Positions 8,040 to 17,223 of a DNA stretch of 20,957 bases are shown here, piece after piece. The stretch is from the NCBI GenBank assembly GCA_001970855.1, contig LSSN01000907.1, positions 2,057-23,013 on the forward strand, given 5' to 3'. The position numbers and the translations under genes are program-made. The notes under the pieces were generated by a model that worked only from the letters and a program-made list of their open reading frames with translations, made no database searches and had not been told where the DNA came from. The DNA is from Smittium culicis. Its lineage: Eukaryota > Kickxellomycota > Harpellomycetes > Harpellales > Legeriomycetaceae. Each line of letters starts with the position of its first letter. Position 1 is the stretch's first letter.

Positions 8040-9922
8040 TTAAAAATCAGATGATTTATTCAACTTAATTGACTTATTTCTGAACTCTGATCCTAAGTAT
8101 GGTTTTATATTCAACTCTGCATAGTCTAAATTTTTACAGCAAGTAATAAAGAAAAAGTCAGAACATTTTGGCATAATCCAAGGGCTGTTATCGTTCTTAT
8201 TTATAGAAAAAATCCTCATTTTTCTTGCTAATCTTGGCTTTTTAATATTTTTGAAATGTGAAATCTTTCTCTCTAGATAAATACGTTTGAAATTCTCATC
8301 TATTGCAGATAATATTTTCAAATTTTTGAATGCATCTCTGTATATTAGAGTGAGTGATATTATGAGATTGTTGATATACTTGTATTCTTCGTTATAATCA
8401 ATTAATGATGCATTAATAAGAATTGTATGGCATTGAGCGATAGAGCAAATCGAGGCGATTTTAAAAATCTGTTTGTTATTGCTGGTTAAGTTTAGTTTAT
8501 ATAATTCGGCTTTGCTTATTGCGGCCTTAATACATTCAATTTTTGCGGTTTTAACCCTTTCAGGATTGACGAACCTACCCTCTTTCCTTACCAATTCAGA
8601 AGTGTAAATAAACATGACCATGTTATAATAAGCTTGCCAGCACAGATATCCATAAAACATCGTCTCAATTCTATGATAGTATGATATTTGAGAAAATAAT
8701 GAGTCAATACTTTTGATTTCCAAAAGAATTTTATATGGGTATTTTTCTTCTATTATTAATTTGACCTGGTTTATTTTCTTTATTAATGTCATGAAATTTA
8801 GGTTTATGCTATCTTGATTATTGTTTATTTTAATCCATCTTCGCTTAACGAAAGTTGACACCATTCTGAGCAGAAGTGATATTTTTAAAAGAATTCTGAC
8901 ATTATCAGAATTTATTTGACCTTTTTCCTGCAAGCTTACATAGTTGATGATTGTATTTATAGTGAAAATATTAGATTTTGTAAAATCAGAGTATCGAAAG
9001 TTATAATCATTTGAGGGTAAAGCGACTTCTATGTCGAGTGGGTTGAAAGATGCAATATTGTGACCAAAAATATTACTTAATACGTCAACTAGATAAAATG
9101 TCCAAAACACTCTTCGTAAATATTCACAGTTCCTAGTTTCTTTAAATACAGTCGATTTTTTTGAGTCGATCAAGTGTAGTCTGGATAATTTAACGCATCT
9201 AATTTATGGAAATGAAAAAGTTAACATTTTACTAGCCCAATTTAAACTATAAACAATTTAGTCAATATACCTTGAAACCACGTCTATTTAAATCAAAAAA
9301 GGAATATTTTGTTTAGAATTATTATGATGTTAGTATAATATAAGTATTTTTAAATAAGTATTTTTAAATAAGTATATATATGTTTTATAAAAATAAATAA
9401 CAATATATATAATTAAAATACAAAAAATACGTGCTTACCCATGACTCTATGGAATTTTTTTCTAGAAACAGTATTCCAAAAATGCATTGATATTATACAG
9501 CCAGCCCAAATGAATTCGGGGCTATTATTGTTTTTTTCATTTGTAATAAGTTGATATGCAGCTTCAGCGTAGCATTCTCTGCTATAAATTGGATAATGAG
9601 TTTCTTTTGGGGTTTTTTTGCTAAATAATTTTCGTTTTTTTGAGCTGCTGTCATACATTGAATTATCCCACTCACCCCAAAAATCAATAGAGCGGATAGG
9701 ATTTATTTCATTATCAGGAAATAAATATTCATAGCCAAATGCTACTAAGGAGTATAAAAAATATTCTGGGATAAGCTCATGTTTGATTTTATATAGAAAT
9801 TCGGGAACTTGAATAGGTATGAGAACCAAAGGATTTTCTTTTAGGCAGCTGAATATGATTTCTACATATGAATCGTAGTCTAATATCGGCGGTTTTTGAA
9901 TCATTTGTTTATATATGCTCAT
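8040..9922 (-). CDS. Fungal-specific transcription factor domain protein (three-exon model)
   Basis: Proposed exons on the minus strand are 9922-9439, 9283-9271 (13 nt) and 9198-8040, giving 551 residues. The middle matches the fungal-specific transcription factor domain (Fungal_trans) of Zn2Cys6 regulators. It starts with EYFLYSLVAFGYEYLF (family: LLxAIxALGARFS). Next come CYAEAAYQLI and a block ending LHLIDS that aligns with the family's GMAIRMAxDLGLHxDD, then LRRVFWTFYLVDVLSN (RRVFW about 194-198) and the strongly conserved DIEVALPSND (about 221-230). Such proteins are nuclear regulators. This domain is regulatory/dimerising, and no N-terminal Zn2Cys6 cluster was found upstream to 10750. 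The start used is the first ATG; the frame stays open a little upstream, so a further 5' exon is possible. The long exons only join in frame through the microexon. It appears intact and is the one convincing host gene here. Confidence 0.75.
9199..9270 (-). other. Intron 2 of the transcription factor gene (predicted)
   Basis: Read on the minus strand it starts CAAG|GTATAT and ends CATAAATTAG|ATGCG, 72 bp, with a possible branch site TGTTAAC about 25 nt before the acceptor. In-frame stops inside it (TAA just before the acceptor) require its removal. Confidence 0.55.
9271..9283 (-). other. Predicted 13-nt microexon of the transcription factor gene
   Basis: The exon reads ACGTGGTTTCAAG on the minus strand. 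Exon 1 ends in phase 1 and exon 3 must be entered in phase 2. Joining them directly at the available GT/AG sites shifts the frame into a stop. Adding these 13 nt restores the frame and adds D-V-V-S plus part of an Arg, giving the expected length in a conserved block. Confidence 0.5.
9284..9438 (-). other. Intron 1 of the transcription factor gene (predicted)
   Basis: Read on the minus strand it starts CATGG|GTAAGC and ends GATTTAAATAG|ACGTGG, 155 bp, with a perfect TACTAAC branch site at 9329-9335. It contains a tandem repeat (TAAGTATTTTTAAA twice, around 9340-9373). Confidence 0.65.
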
Positions 9923-9937
9923 AAATTTTAATATCAA

Positions 9938-11486
9938 GGAAAAGTTTTTTTTTTCTTTCTTCTAAATATTGAGGTATGCAAAGAAAGCTAAAATAATAAA
10001 GAAATACTGATATTAGAGTATTTATATATTTTAGCTTTATTGAAGAAAATACTATCTAAGAAAGCTATAATTTTAATGTTATTATTTCTGATTTGCTTAT
10101 ATGAGTGTGAAACTAGATTAATTTTTTATAATTAAAAATATAAAAACCTATCTGATAATTACTATCTATGTAAAGGCGGTTTATGTATATACGATTAAAT
10201 TATTATATACTATTAGTTAATATAAATGTGATATGTGGTAGCTATTAAGATTGTTTACAATCAACCTATTACGCCTGGTTGATAAATAAAGTAAAATTAA
10301 TTATGGTTATACCACTATATATTTTTTTCTATAAGAATCTAGTCATTTAAATGGGTAGTAGTAATTCTTTGTAAAACCATAAATTAGCCGCAATTATTTA
10401 ACGAGTAACGTACATTTAATTATAATTATTTTTTAATTTTCTAAAATTTTATGTAAATCATATAACTTGGTGAAAAAGTAGCAACACAAATTGCTTCTGG
10501 GATTTATATTCTTAAATTGCTATGTCAATAGACTTACAGATAGTTATCGTGGAATAAAAACCACATATGTTTATTGGATACTCCGGAAATTGCCGCCGAC
10601 TATTTTTTTTGGAAATAAAAATAATCAGATATTTTATAAATTTATTTACGGCAATTCGAGATATTTTTTAAGAGCCTTTAAAAGTTTTGACTCTTTTTCA
10701 CTCAGAATATTGGTCAATCTTATATAGATATTACTTTCCTAAACGAAAAAACCTTTAATAGATTACTCACCATTATTAGTCTATGTATTTTCTAGAAGTT
10801 CTAGTTTTACATGTTATTTATTTAAACAATATGAAAATTATTTTTATTTGGTAATAGATATTTCGTATATTCTTTTTCTCTGTAAAACTAAATAAGGAAT
10901 CATTTTTAAAGATTCTTAATAATTTCATACTTTTTTACATTTGATCCATTGGGTGTACCAATTGACTCATTTTATTAAATTTGATAAAATAATTATGAGA
11001 CTTCTACTAGTGATATCATAAGATTTATTTTGGGTATTGGCAATTATAAATATTTGATTTGATTTGATTTGATAAAGATTTAAATTATATACTGATGAAA
11101 TTCATGAATGGGGAAGCTAAATACGTAGATATTGCGTTTAAAAAATTTGGCGGATGAAATAATCCATTTATAAGTTTTTTTATTGAACTTTAGCTACCAA
11201 TGATATAAGGCAGTTTTTTTCTGTCCGAGCTAGCTAAGTGAATTTGATAAATTGTTTTAATTTTCGTGATTATTAAAAATCAGTTTTTATAATTTGATTT
11301 AAAATCTATTTTTTTAATTCTATGTGTAGGTTATTAACAAGATTTATCTATGACTATTTTTATAGAAGTGTTTAAAAGTAAATTAATAATTATATGAAAT
11401 CGATAGAAGAGTATTTGCACTCACTAGAACATCTTAACTAAATACATACACTTACATGATAGTCTTTAAATTAATGGGCTTGTTTC
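9938..11486. other. Long intergenic AT-rich stretch, no gene supported
   Basis: This is the 5' flank of the minus-strand transcription factor gene and beyond. I looked for a Zn2Cys6 exon on the minus strand to about 10750 and saw none. A plus-strand open frame at 10491-10727 has no ATG start and no recognised motif. A small tandem array of GATTT units lies at about 11054-11075. Confidence 0.45.
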
Positions 11487-11682
11487 TTAAATCATTTCAA
11501 GGACGGTAAACTATTATTGGTCTATCAACTATAGCCAAATGAGTTCAAAAAGTCATTGATTCCTAGACCATATTAATTGATGAGATATTTTAGAATGTCA
11601 GCAAATAATAAACATGCTATTAAATAATAAACGAATCAATAAATCAATTTTTTTTAAAGAGTGATGGACAGAAAAGGGTTAA
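11487..11682 (+). mobile_element. piggyBac-like MITE copy
   Basis: It is flanked by TTAA at 11487-11490 and 11679-11682. The left end reads ATCATTTCAAGGACGGTAAA and the right end GATGGACAGAAAAGGG before TTAA. Inner sequence (CGAATCAATAAATCAATTTT) is shared with the 12930 and 13799 copies. It is 196 bp with no coding capacity. Confidence 0.75.
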
Positions 11683-11851
11683 TGTCATTGTTTCCTAGTG
11701 TGAATTGGGTAAAAGCATTGGCTATTAGAAAATTAATTCGATAGGCTTTCTAATGGTATTTGAAATTTAATATTATTGTTGATGAGTAGGAAAAGTTTAA
11801 TAGAAAAATTTCATCTATCCGAAATCATCTCCTAAACCTATAAATTGACAT

Positions 11852-12030
11852 TTAACTAATGGCAGACTTTTTCCGCTCTATCAAAATCAGCCGAATTTGC
11901 GATCAAAATTATTCTCAGGTTTAGTTTTTAATCAATTACTAAATTATAACATTAAAAAAATCTACTTAATATTTATACCTAAACAAAAGATTCAAGGATT
12001 AACATGCAAGTTTTTCCAATGAATAGTTAA
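11852..12030 (+). repeat. Diverged MITE-like copy (uncertain)
   Basis: TTAA at 11852 is followed by CTAATGGCAGACTTTTTCCG and CTATCAAAATCAGCCGAA. The latter resembles the left end of the 13629 copy (CTATCAAAATTATCCAA). A right terminus at the TTAA at 12027-12030 is only a guess. Confidence 0.3.
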
Positions 12031-12929
12031 CTTGGGCTCTGGCATTTAATATTTATAGCTTCTATTGGACACATACTCTAACAAACTCGTAATGATAAAT
12101 TAAAAAAATCTGGTGATCATTGGTTCAATTGAATAGCTTAAAATCATATCTTCCAGGTAATCAAACTTTATAGTTATTGGATACCATATTATCATATTTT
12201 ATAATCACAAGAAATAAACCAATAAAAATATTATAAATTAAATAAAATACATCTCATACTTATCACTTATTGGATGGTTTTATGCTTGCATCGATCACAT
12301 CTTCTATAATAGATAAGACAATTGAGAAATTTTAAGGCTCACGCAAATTAATAATAGGAAATTAAGTAATGAGGTTTTTTTTCTTATATAAAAGGTTCAG
12401 AGATAATTTTCCATTTCTAGAACCTTTCTGTACTGTCTTATTCGATTCAATTTTGCAATTAGTGTCGGATTTAACATTTCACAATTAGTAATATCATTTT
12501 TAATAGCAGTTCAAATAAACGGGAATTATCATCTCGAGAGAAAATGCTTATGAATAATTCTGATTCTAATTTACATTGAAAATCGGATATTTAAACGCTG
12601 ATAATAATTTAAACTACTAAATAGAATTGAGATTTTTAAAGCGAATGGGATATATTTTTCTATGTATATTATTTGCTACTAAAATTTTTAGTTGCCATTG
12701 ATTGAGTAGGTCAAATTACTAAGCATTAATGCTTATTACTATTAATATTAATAATCAAAAATAAGATTATATATAATTTACTAGAAACTTTCTAGCCAAG
12801 GCAAAAAAATTCTAATAAATCATAAGTGACCACGCACTAAAATAGTCACGCACACTTATCAATTGATAAAAAAATATTTACAACCAATTAAAAACGAATT
12901 CATATATATAAGTTTTTTATGAGATTGCT

Positions 12930-13125
12930 TTAACCCTTTCACGGACGGTAAACTGTTTTTAACCTACGAAATATAGCTAACAGAGTTCAATTAGAATAAA
13001 TTAGTTACGAGGCTTTAAGAAATATAGGGTTTTCGTTGATTAATAGCATATAGTAAATTTCATTATTAATCATAAAAGAATCAATAAATTCATTTTTTCA
13101 AAGAGCGTTGGACAGGAAAGTGTAA
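12930..13125 (+). mobile_element. piggyBac-like MITE copy
   Basis: The left end reads TTAACCCTTTCACGGACGGT, and the right end reads CGTTGGACAGGAAAG followed by a mutated TGTAAA. Length is 196 bp. It lies in the opposite orientation to the 13399 and 13799 copies, which its reverse complement matches (ACTCTTTGAAAAAATAAATT type block). Confidence 0.75.
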
Positions 13126-13398
13126 ATATATAAAGTGTAAAAAAGTAGTGTATCGCATAAACTAATGCTAATCAATACAAGTAGTGTTATTATTATTATC
13201 TTTTTTTAGAAAAATGCAATTTGGTAATAAAAAGAGTAGATTGAAAAGCAGAAAACTCTTTTCAACTAGGAAAATATCATCAAAGCCTTTATTGTATTAA
13301 GGAATATTATGCTAAGCTATAATTGAGTATCCCCTTCAACCAGAATCGATTATAATGACTATCATAATTGGATTCTATTATCGAAGTTATTTGATGCC

Positions 13399-13587
13399 TT
13401 AACCCTTTATTGCCCAACAATCAATTAATTAATTGATTCGTTTATGATTTAAAAGCAAGTTTATTATTAGCCTGATTATACAAAAATATCAATAAATGGC
13501 TGATCCTCGGAGTTTTAAAAATTTAATTTAATATAATTTGCTATATTTAGTAGATCAAAAATAGTCTACCACTCGAGAAAGGGTTAA
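13399..13587 (-). mobile_element. piggyBac-like MITE copy
   Basis: It opens TTAACCCTTTATTGCCCAAC and closes ACCACTCGAGAAAGGGTTAA, with perfect TTAA on both sides. Near the right end GTAGATCAAAAATAGTCTAC forms the family's short subterminal hairpin. Length 189 bp. Confidence 0.8.
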
Positions 13588-13628
13588 AAATTAGTTGGTA
13601 GTTAGTTTATTACCTTAAAATATCTACT

Positions 13629-14021
13629 TCAATCCTTTCAGGGACGTTTGGATTTTTTTGAACTATCAAAATTATCCAATCAAATGATCAAATGACAAAT
13701 TAATATTAAATCGTAATATTTTATTAGATATTTATTTCAGTGTATCCAATAGCTAATAAATTTTATTTGGCATATCCAATTATGATTTTTATTGAAGTTT
13801 AACCCTTTCCTGTCCAACACTCTTTGAAAAAATAAATTTATTGATTCGTTTATTATTTATAAGTATATTTATTATTTGCTGATATATAGCTATTAACCGA
13901 TAATTCTAAAGGCCTTGGAATTATGTTACTTTTAATGAATCTAATTTGCTAAGTTTCGTAGATAAAAAAAAGGCCTACTGCTCGCGAAAGGGTTAAGAGC
14001 ATTGGTGACGGAAAGGATTAA
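13629..14021 (+). mobile_element. piggyBac-like MITE copy, split by a nested copy
   Basis: The left end reads TCAATCCTTTCAGGGACG. The right end, GAGCATTGGTGACGGAAAGG followed by TTAA, lies beyond the copy at 13799-13996. Removing that copy and one TTAA leaves 199 bp, the family's normal size. The rejoined right end then matches the 11487 copy's end (GAGTGATGGACAG). This copy is therefore the older host of the nested insertion. Confidence 0.65.
13799..13996 (-). mobile_element. piggyBac-like MITE copy nested in another copy
   Basis: It opens TTAACCCTTTCCTGTCCAAC and closes CTGCTCGCGAAAGGGTTAA, with perfect TTAA duplications at 13799-13802 and 13993-13996. Length 198 bp. It has the least eroded termini of the family and lies inside the 13629-14021 copy. 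Confidence 0.8.
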
Positions 14022-14164
14022 ATTTTGATTCTGGATAAAAAATAAATTTTAGTTGTAAATTGAAATTATATTTCATTTGAGCTTATTTACATTTACATAT
14101 TGATTTCCTTTAAAAATAATTCTAATATCGATTAAAGTATATCTTTGTTAAATCATATGAATTT

Positions 14165-14362
14165 ATTAACACAACCCTGGGCGGTAGACCGTTTTTGGTC
14201 TACCAAGCCTAACTGAATGTGAATAATAAGAAAAAAAATTTTCCTGAGATTCATCAAAATATTACTTGCAATGATATGGCAAAAAATAATAAAATTACAT
14301 AATTATCGTAAACGAACGAAACAATTCACATCCATTTAGATAACTAAACGGGAAAGGGGCGA
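14165..14362 (+). mobile_element. Diverged piggyBac-like MITE copy with perfect hairpin
   Basis: After TTAA at 14165 comes ACCCTGGGC and GGTAGACC-GTTTTT-GGTCTACC, a perfect 8-bp stem that is the best version of the family hairpin. The right end AACGGGAAAGGGG matches the family's GACAGGAAAGGG but has lost the TTAA. Length is about 198 bp. Confidence 0.55.
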
Positions 14363-14420
14363 GAGTTGATTTTAAAATAATTAATTCTGACACGATATAA
14401 ATTATGATATAATGTACACA

Positions 14421-14604
14421 TTATTTTCCAGCACTTTAAAAAAACTGATTTGAGTATCCGCTTATGATGTATAAGTAAAATTATAACTTGCAGCTATTAT
14501 ACAAAGAAAAAAAAATTTTTTTATTCGAAATTAAATTATATTTACTATCACAGTTTGTTATGTTTAGTAGATCAAATATAGTCTACCTCTAGTGAAAGCG
14601 ATAA
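14421..14604 (-). mobile_element. Eroded piggyBac-like MITE copy
   Basis: The left TTATTTTCCAGCACTTTAAA aligns with TTAACCCTTTCCTGTCCAACACTC-type starts. The interior GTATAAGTAAAATTATAACT aligns with the 13799 copy. The right GTAGATCAAATATAGTCTAC hairpin is followed by CTCTAGTGAAAGCGATAA. Both TTAA sites are mutated. Length 184 bp. Confidence 0.6.
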
Positions 14605-15617
14605 AATAAGATACTCTAAAAGTGAAATAGCCTATCATAGTTTAGAGATAAAAGTTTAGTACTTGGGGGAAATAATTATAATAATATTTTACATATATCT
14701 AAATTAATTTGGTTAGGTACAGTCAAGTCAGCGGCCAGAAATTCCGATGAAAACGATTCAAAAACAAATACATTCAGAGAAATGAAAATAAAAATTTAGC
14801 GCGATATGGGGCTAACTTTATACAAATCTCAAGCTTTCTACTGAATAAAGATGTAAATAGCCATTAACAAAATGTAGTATAGCCAGAGATATTACTCCTA
14901 TTCATAAGTAATTGAAATTTTTAATTAAACCAGTTAGATAAAGGCTCTGACTGTGAACTTCACTATCACTGCGAATTTGGATTTTTTGAAAAAAGCACAA
15001 TTCCATATCTGGATGTGATCTATTTCATTCATCCTAATTGAGAAATTTCTGGCAGATTTTTTCGGAATATATGATGATCCTAATTCATTAGACACGCAGC
15101 CAATAAGCCGAGTTAGGAAATTATTTGATAAAAGAAATTAGTTTTTTTACGCTTTAAGCTAGGCCTACTTCTTTTCAACTTACTTTGTAGAATAGTTACT
15201 AATATCTTTTTCACTTACATAAAATTTCTTTTTTTGTTAAAATGATGAAAATTTATACAAAAAATCAAAACAGCTAACCCCCCCCCCCCGCAAGAACTGC
15301 GTATAAAATTAAAGCTTAAGCTATAATAAATCAGATATAGTCATGTATTCTCTAAAAAAAATCGCTATAAATAATCTTAGAATGATCCAGTTTAGTCTTA
15401 TGTTTATATCCATAATTTCGAATTCATTGCGTTATTTTTAGTCTAATAATAATAATTGGGCTAATGTGATTGACTTAATTTCGAAGCTCGTAAAAAAAAT
15501 TGAAATTAAGAAGTTAATTAACTCGCAGAGACAAAAAAGAAAGAAAATAACATTAATACAAACTAAAGTATCTACTTTATAATCACCATAATATCAATCC
15601 TACTAATATTGCGCCCT
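14605..15617. other. Intergenic stretch with a C12 run
   Basis: No gene is supported. A run of 12 C residues (15278-15289) stands out in this AT-rich sequence. GGCCAGAAATTCC (14734-14746) and its approximate inverse near 15045 hint at a decayed inverted-repeat element, but this is too weak to call. Confidence 0.4.
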
Positions 15618-15636
15618 GCAGATTAATATATATTAT
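15618..15636 (+). repeat. 19-bp perfect inverted repeat partner of 20654-20672
   Basis: GCAGATTAATATATATTAT occurs here, and its exact complement abuts the right terminal repeat at 20654. At the left it lies 396 bp outside the terminal repeat. AT-richness weakens the case, but 19 exact bases including GC positions at one end is notable. Confidence 0.45.
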
Positions 15637-16032
15637 TTAAATCGATCTGGTGATGAAAAATTAAGTATTATTTTTATATAAATATACATTTATTTAAAAA
15701 AAAAAATTAGAATCTAGTAACAGCCCTTCTCAGTTATAAATATTATGTGAGAGATATTATTTCATGGTGCGGAGATTCCTCTATTAAATTTTTCCTACTC
15801 GCGATATTTACTTTTATTTTCATACCCCATTATTAGTGTCTATCAGTTAGAATATCTTTATAAATTAGAATTTCCATCTAATTTACATCAGAAAATAAAA
15901 TTTATATTAAAAGAAGGTGCAATACATTTAAGAATCTCCGATAATTCAACATAAAAATCATTTTCATTTGGTGCAGGCGGGGAGGGAGAATGAAGCTGTA
16001 AATTCTTAAAACATAAAAATCAAAAAATTATC
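15637..16032. other. 396-bp stretch outside the left terminal repeat
   Basis: Non-coding. It could be an insertion separating the outer 19-bp inverted repeat from the rest of the left terminal repeat. GGAGATTC (15776-15783) and GAATCTCC (15931-15938) face each other inside it. No boundary duplication was identified. Confidence 0.35.
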
Positions 16033-16163
16033 ATGAGAGAAGAGACATATTAGATGTTATCATCAATTGGATAAAAATAAAACGAAAATATAAAGTCAAA
16101 AAATTAAAGTAAATGAAATAAGCTGGAAAAAAAAAATTATGGTATAAACTATAAAGTACGCTG
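16033..16163 (+). repeat. Left inverted terminal repeat of the DIRS-like element
   Basis: Sequence from ATGAGAGAAGAGACATATTA to TATAAACTATAAAGTACGCTG aligns with the reverse complement of 20517-20653. Shared blocks include TGTTATCAT, TTGGATAAAA, AAAACGAAAA and TAAAGTACGCTG. Divergence is substantial but the order of blocks is kept. Inverted terminal repeats are the hallmark of DIRS-type elements. Confidence 0.7.
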
Positions 16164-16283
16164 AATTGATATCCGTGTCATCTTTTCTTTCGCAAATGCA
16201 CTCTACCACCATAAAGATCTTCAAAAAAAAATTTTATAAAATAAGAATATTTAAAATTTTATTTCTCTTCAAATTATTAAGCG

Positions 16284-17140
16284 ATGGAAAAAATATCTGA
16301 AATTCAAGATCAATTCAGTCAAGATCAAGTAAAGAAGTTGATATAACTGGTAAAACAAATCCTTCGCGAAAAAAAAAATATAAATCAGGAACCAGAGGAA
16401 CCATAATTCACAACCAGAATACCAGTTACAGACTTATAATCTTACCTAGATCTCACTTAGGCACTCCCATTAATTGAAAAGGACTTCTATCGTTCACCTT
16501 TGACTGAAGAAGAACTCAATGTTTCGATCCAGTTTTTCTCTAAGGCTAGTTCATTAAACTAAACCCCGCCACCACTGAAAAATTTTGCATGAAACACAAT
16601 GAAGAAGCTGATTCGGTCTTTCATAGAATCCAGATAGCTTTTACTCAAGTAAAAGACCTAAATATCACTTTTATCATCGCTGAACCCAGGATTAACCCAG
16701 ACTCGGTACTTTCGAGGGTCCAGAAATCATTTTTTTTGAGCACCGCGAGAACTTCACCTTCTTATTTTGCTGAAACCGTATCTCATGCAATATATGATAG
16801 CTTCCTTAATAAGCATGATCTTCCTGCAAAACCCAACCAGCTTACAGAGTCTTAAATCAAACCGCCGATTGATCAAGAGGCGTTAGATTCCCTCATAAAC
16901 AAGAAGCCAACTACAAAAGACCGAAGATATCAGCTCTTTCTCAAGCTCCAGTAGAGCTCGATCCAAAAGGATACGAGTAGCAGTAAAATTTCTACTGCGC
17001 CGAGAACCTCAGCTGTAGCCACCTCCGAAGCCAGTATAAAAGCCTCTGACCATCAGGATATTTTTTGAGGAAGAGGTCGCGGACGCGGAAAGAGATCTCA
17101 AAAGAGTACCAAAATTGCGCAACAGTACGGGGACGCCTAG
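16284..17140 (+). pseudogene. DIRS-like element gag-like ORF remnant
   Basis: The frame starts at ATG 16284 (MEKISEIQDQF). After a stop it shows LPLIEKDFYRSPLTEEELNV and NPDSVLSRVQ. Next come TARTSPSYFAETVSHAIYDS and NKHDLPAKPNQLTES, and finally an RG-rich GRGRGRGKRS at about 17069-17098. This order (acidic N-terminus, EKDFYR block, helical middle, RG-rich basic end) is what I recall for the first ORF of DIRS-type elements of Mucoromycota. It probably acts as a nucleic-acid-binding Gag-like protein. An 88-codon open stretch (16589-16855) survives. At least six stops or frameshifts break the rest. Confidence 0.65.
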
Positions 17141-17223
17141 ATATGTTCAAATATATGTGGCCCAAACTGACGGACAGCCGATAGTTTCAAACCATAGTTA
17201 CAATTTAATTCAGAATTCCTTTC

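Noticed and set aside
8547..8566. TTAACCCTTTCAGGATTGAC, resembling a piggyBac-like MITE end
   Set aside because: It lies inside the transcription factor coding sequence, encodes in-frame protein there, and has no partner end about 190 bp away. Probably chance.
9493..9687. 64-codon minus-strand open frame
   Set aside because: Alternative frame inside exon 1 of the transcription factor gene.
10491..10727. 78-codon plus-strand open frame
   Set aside because: It has no ATG start, no recognised motif and a low-complexity composition. Not supported as a gene.
14700..15060. Possible Tc1/mariner-like element (TACAGTCAAG start, GCCAGAAAT inverted motifs)
   Set aside because: Only about 9-13 bases pair, and the interior shows no transposase motif. 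Too weak.
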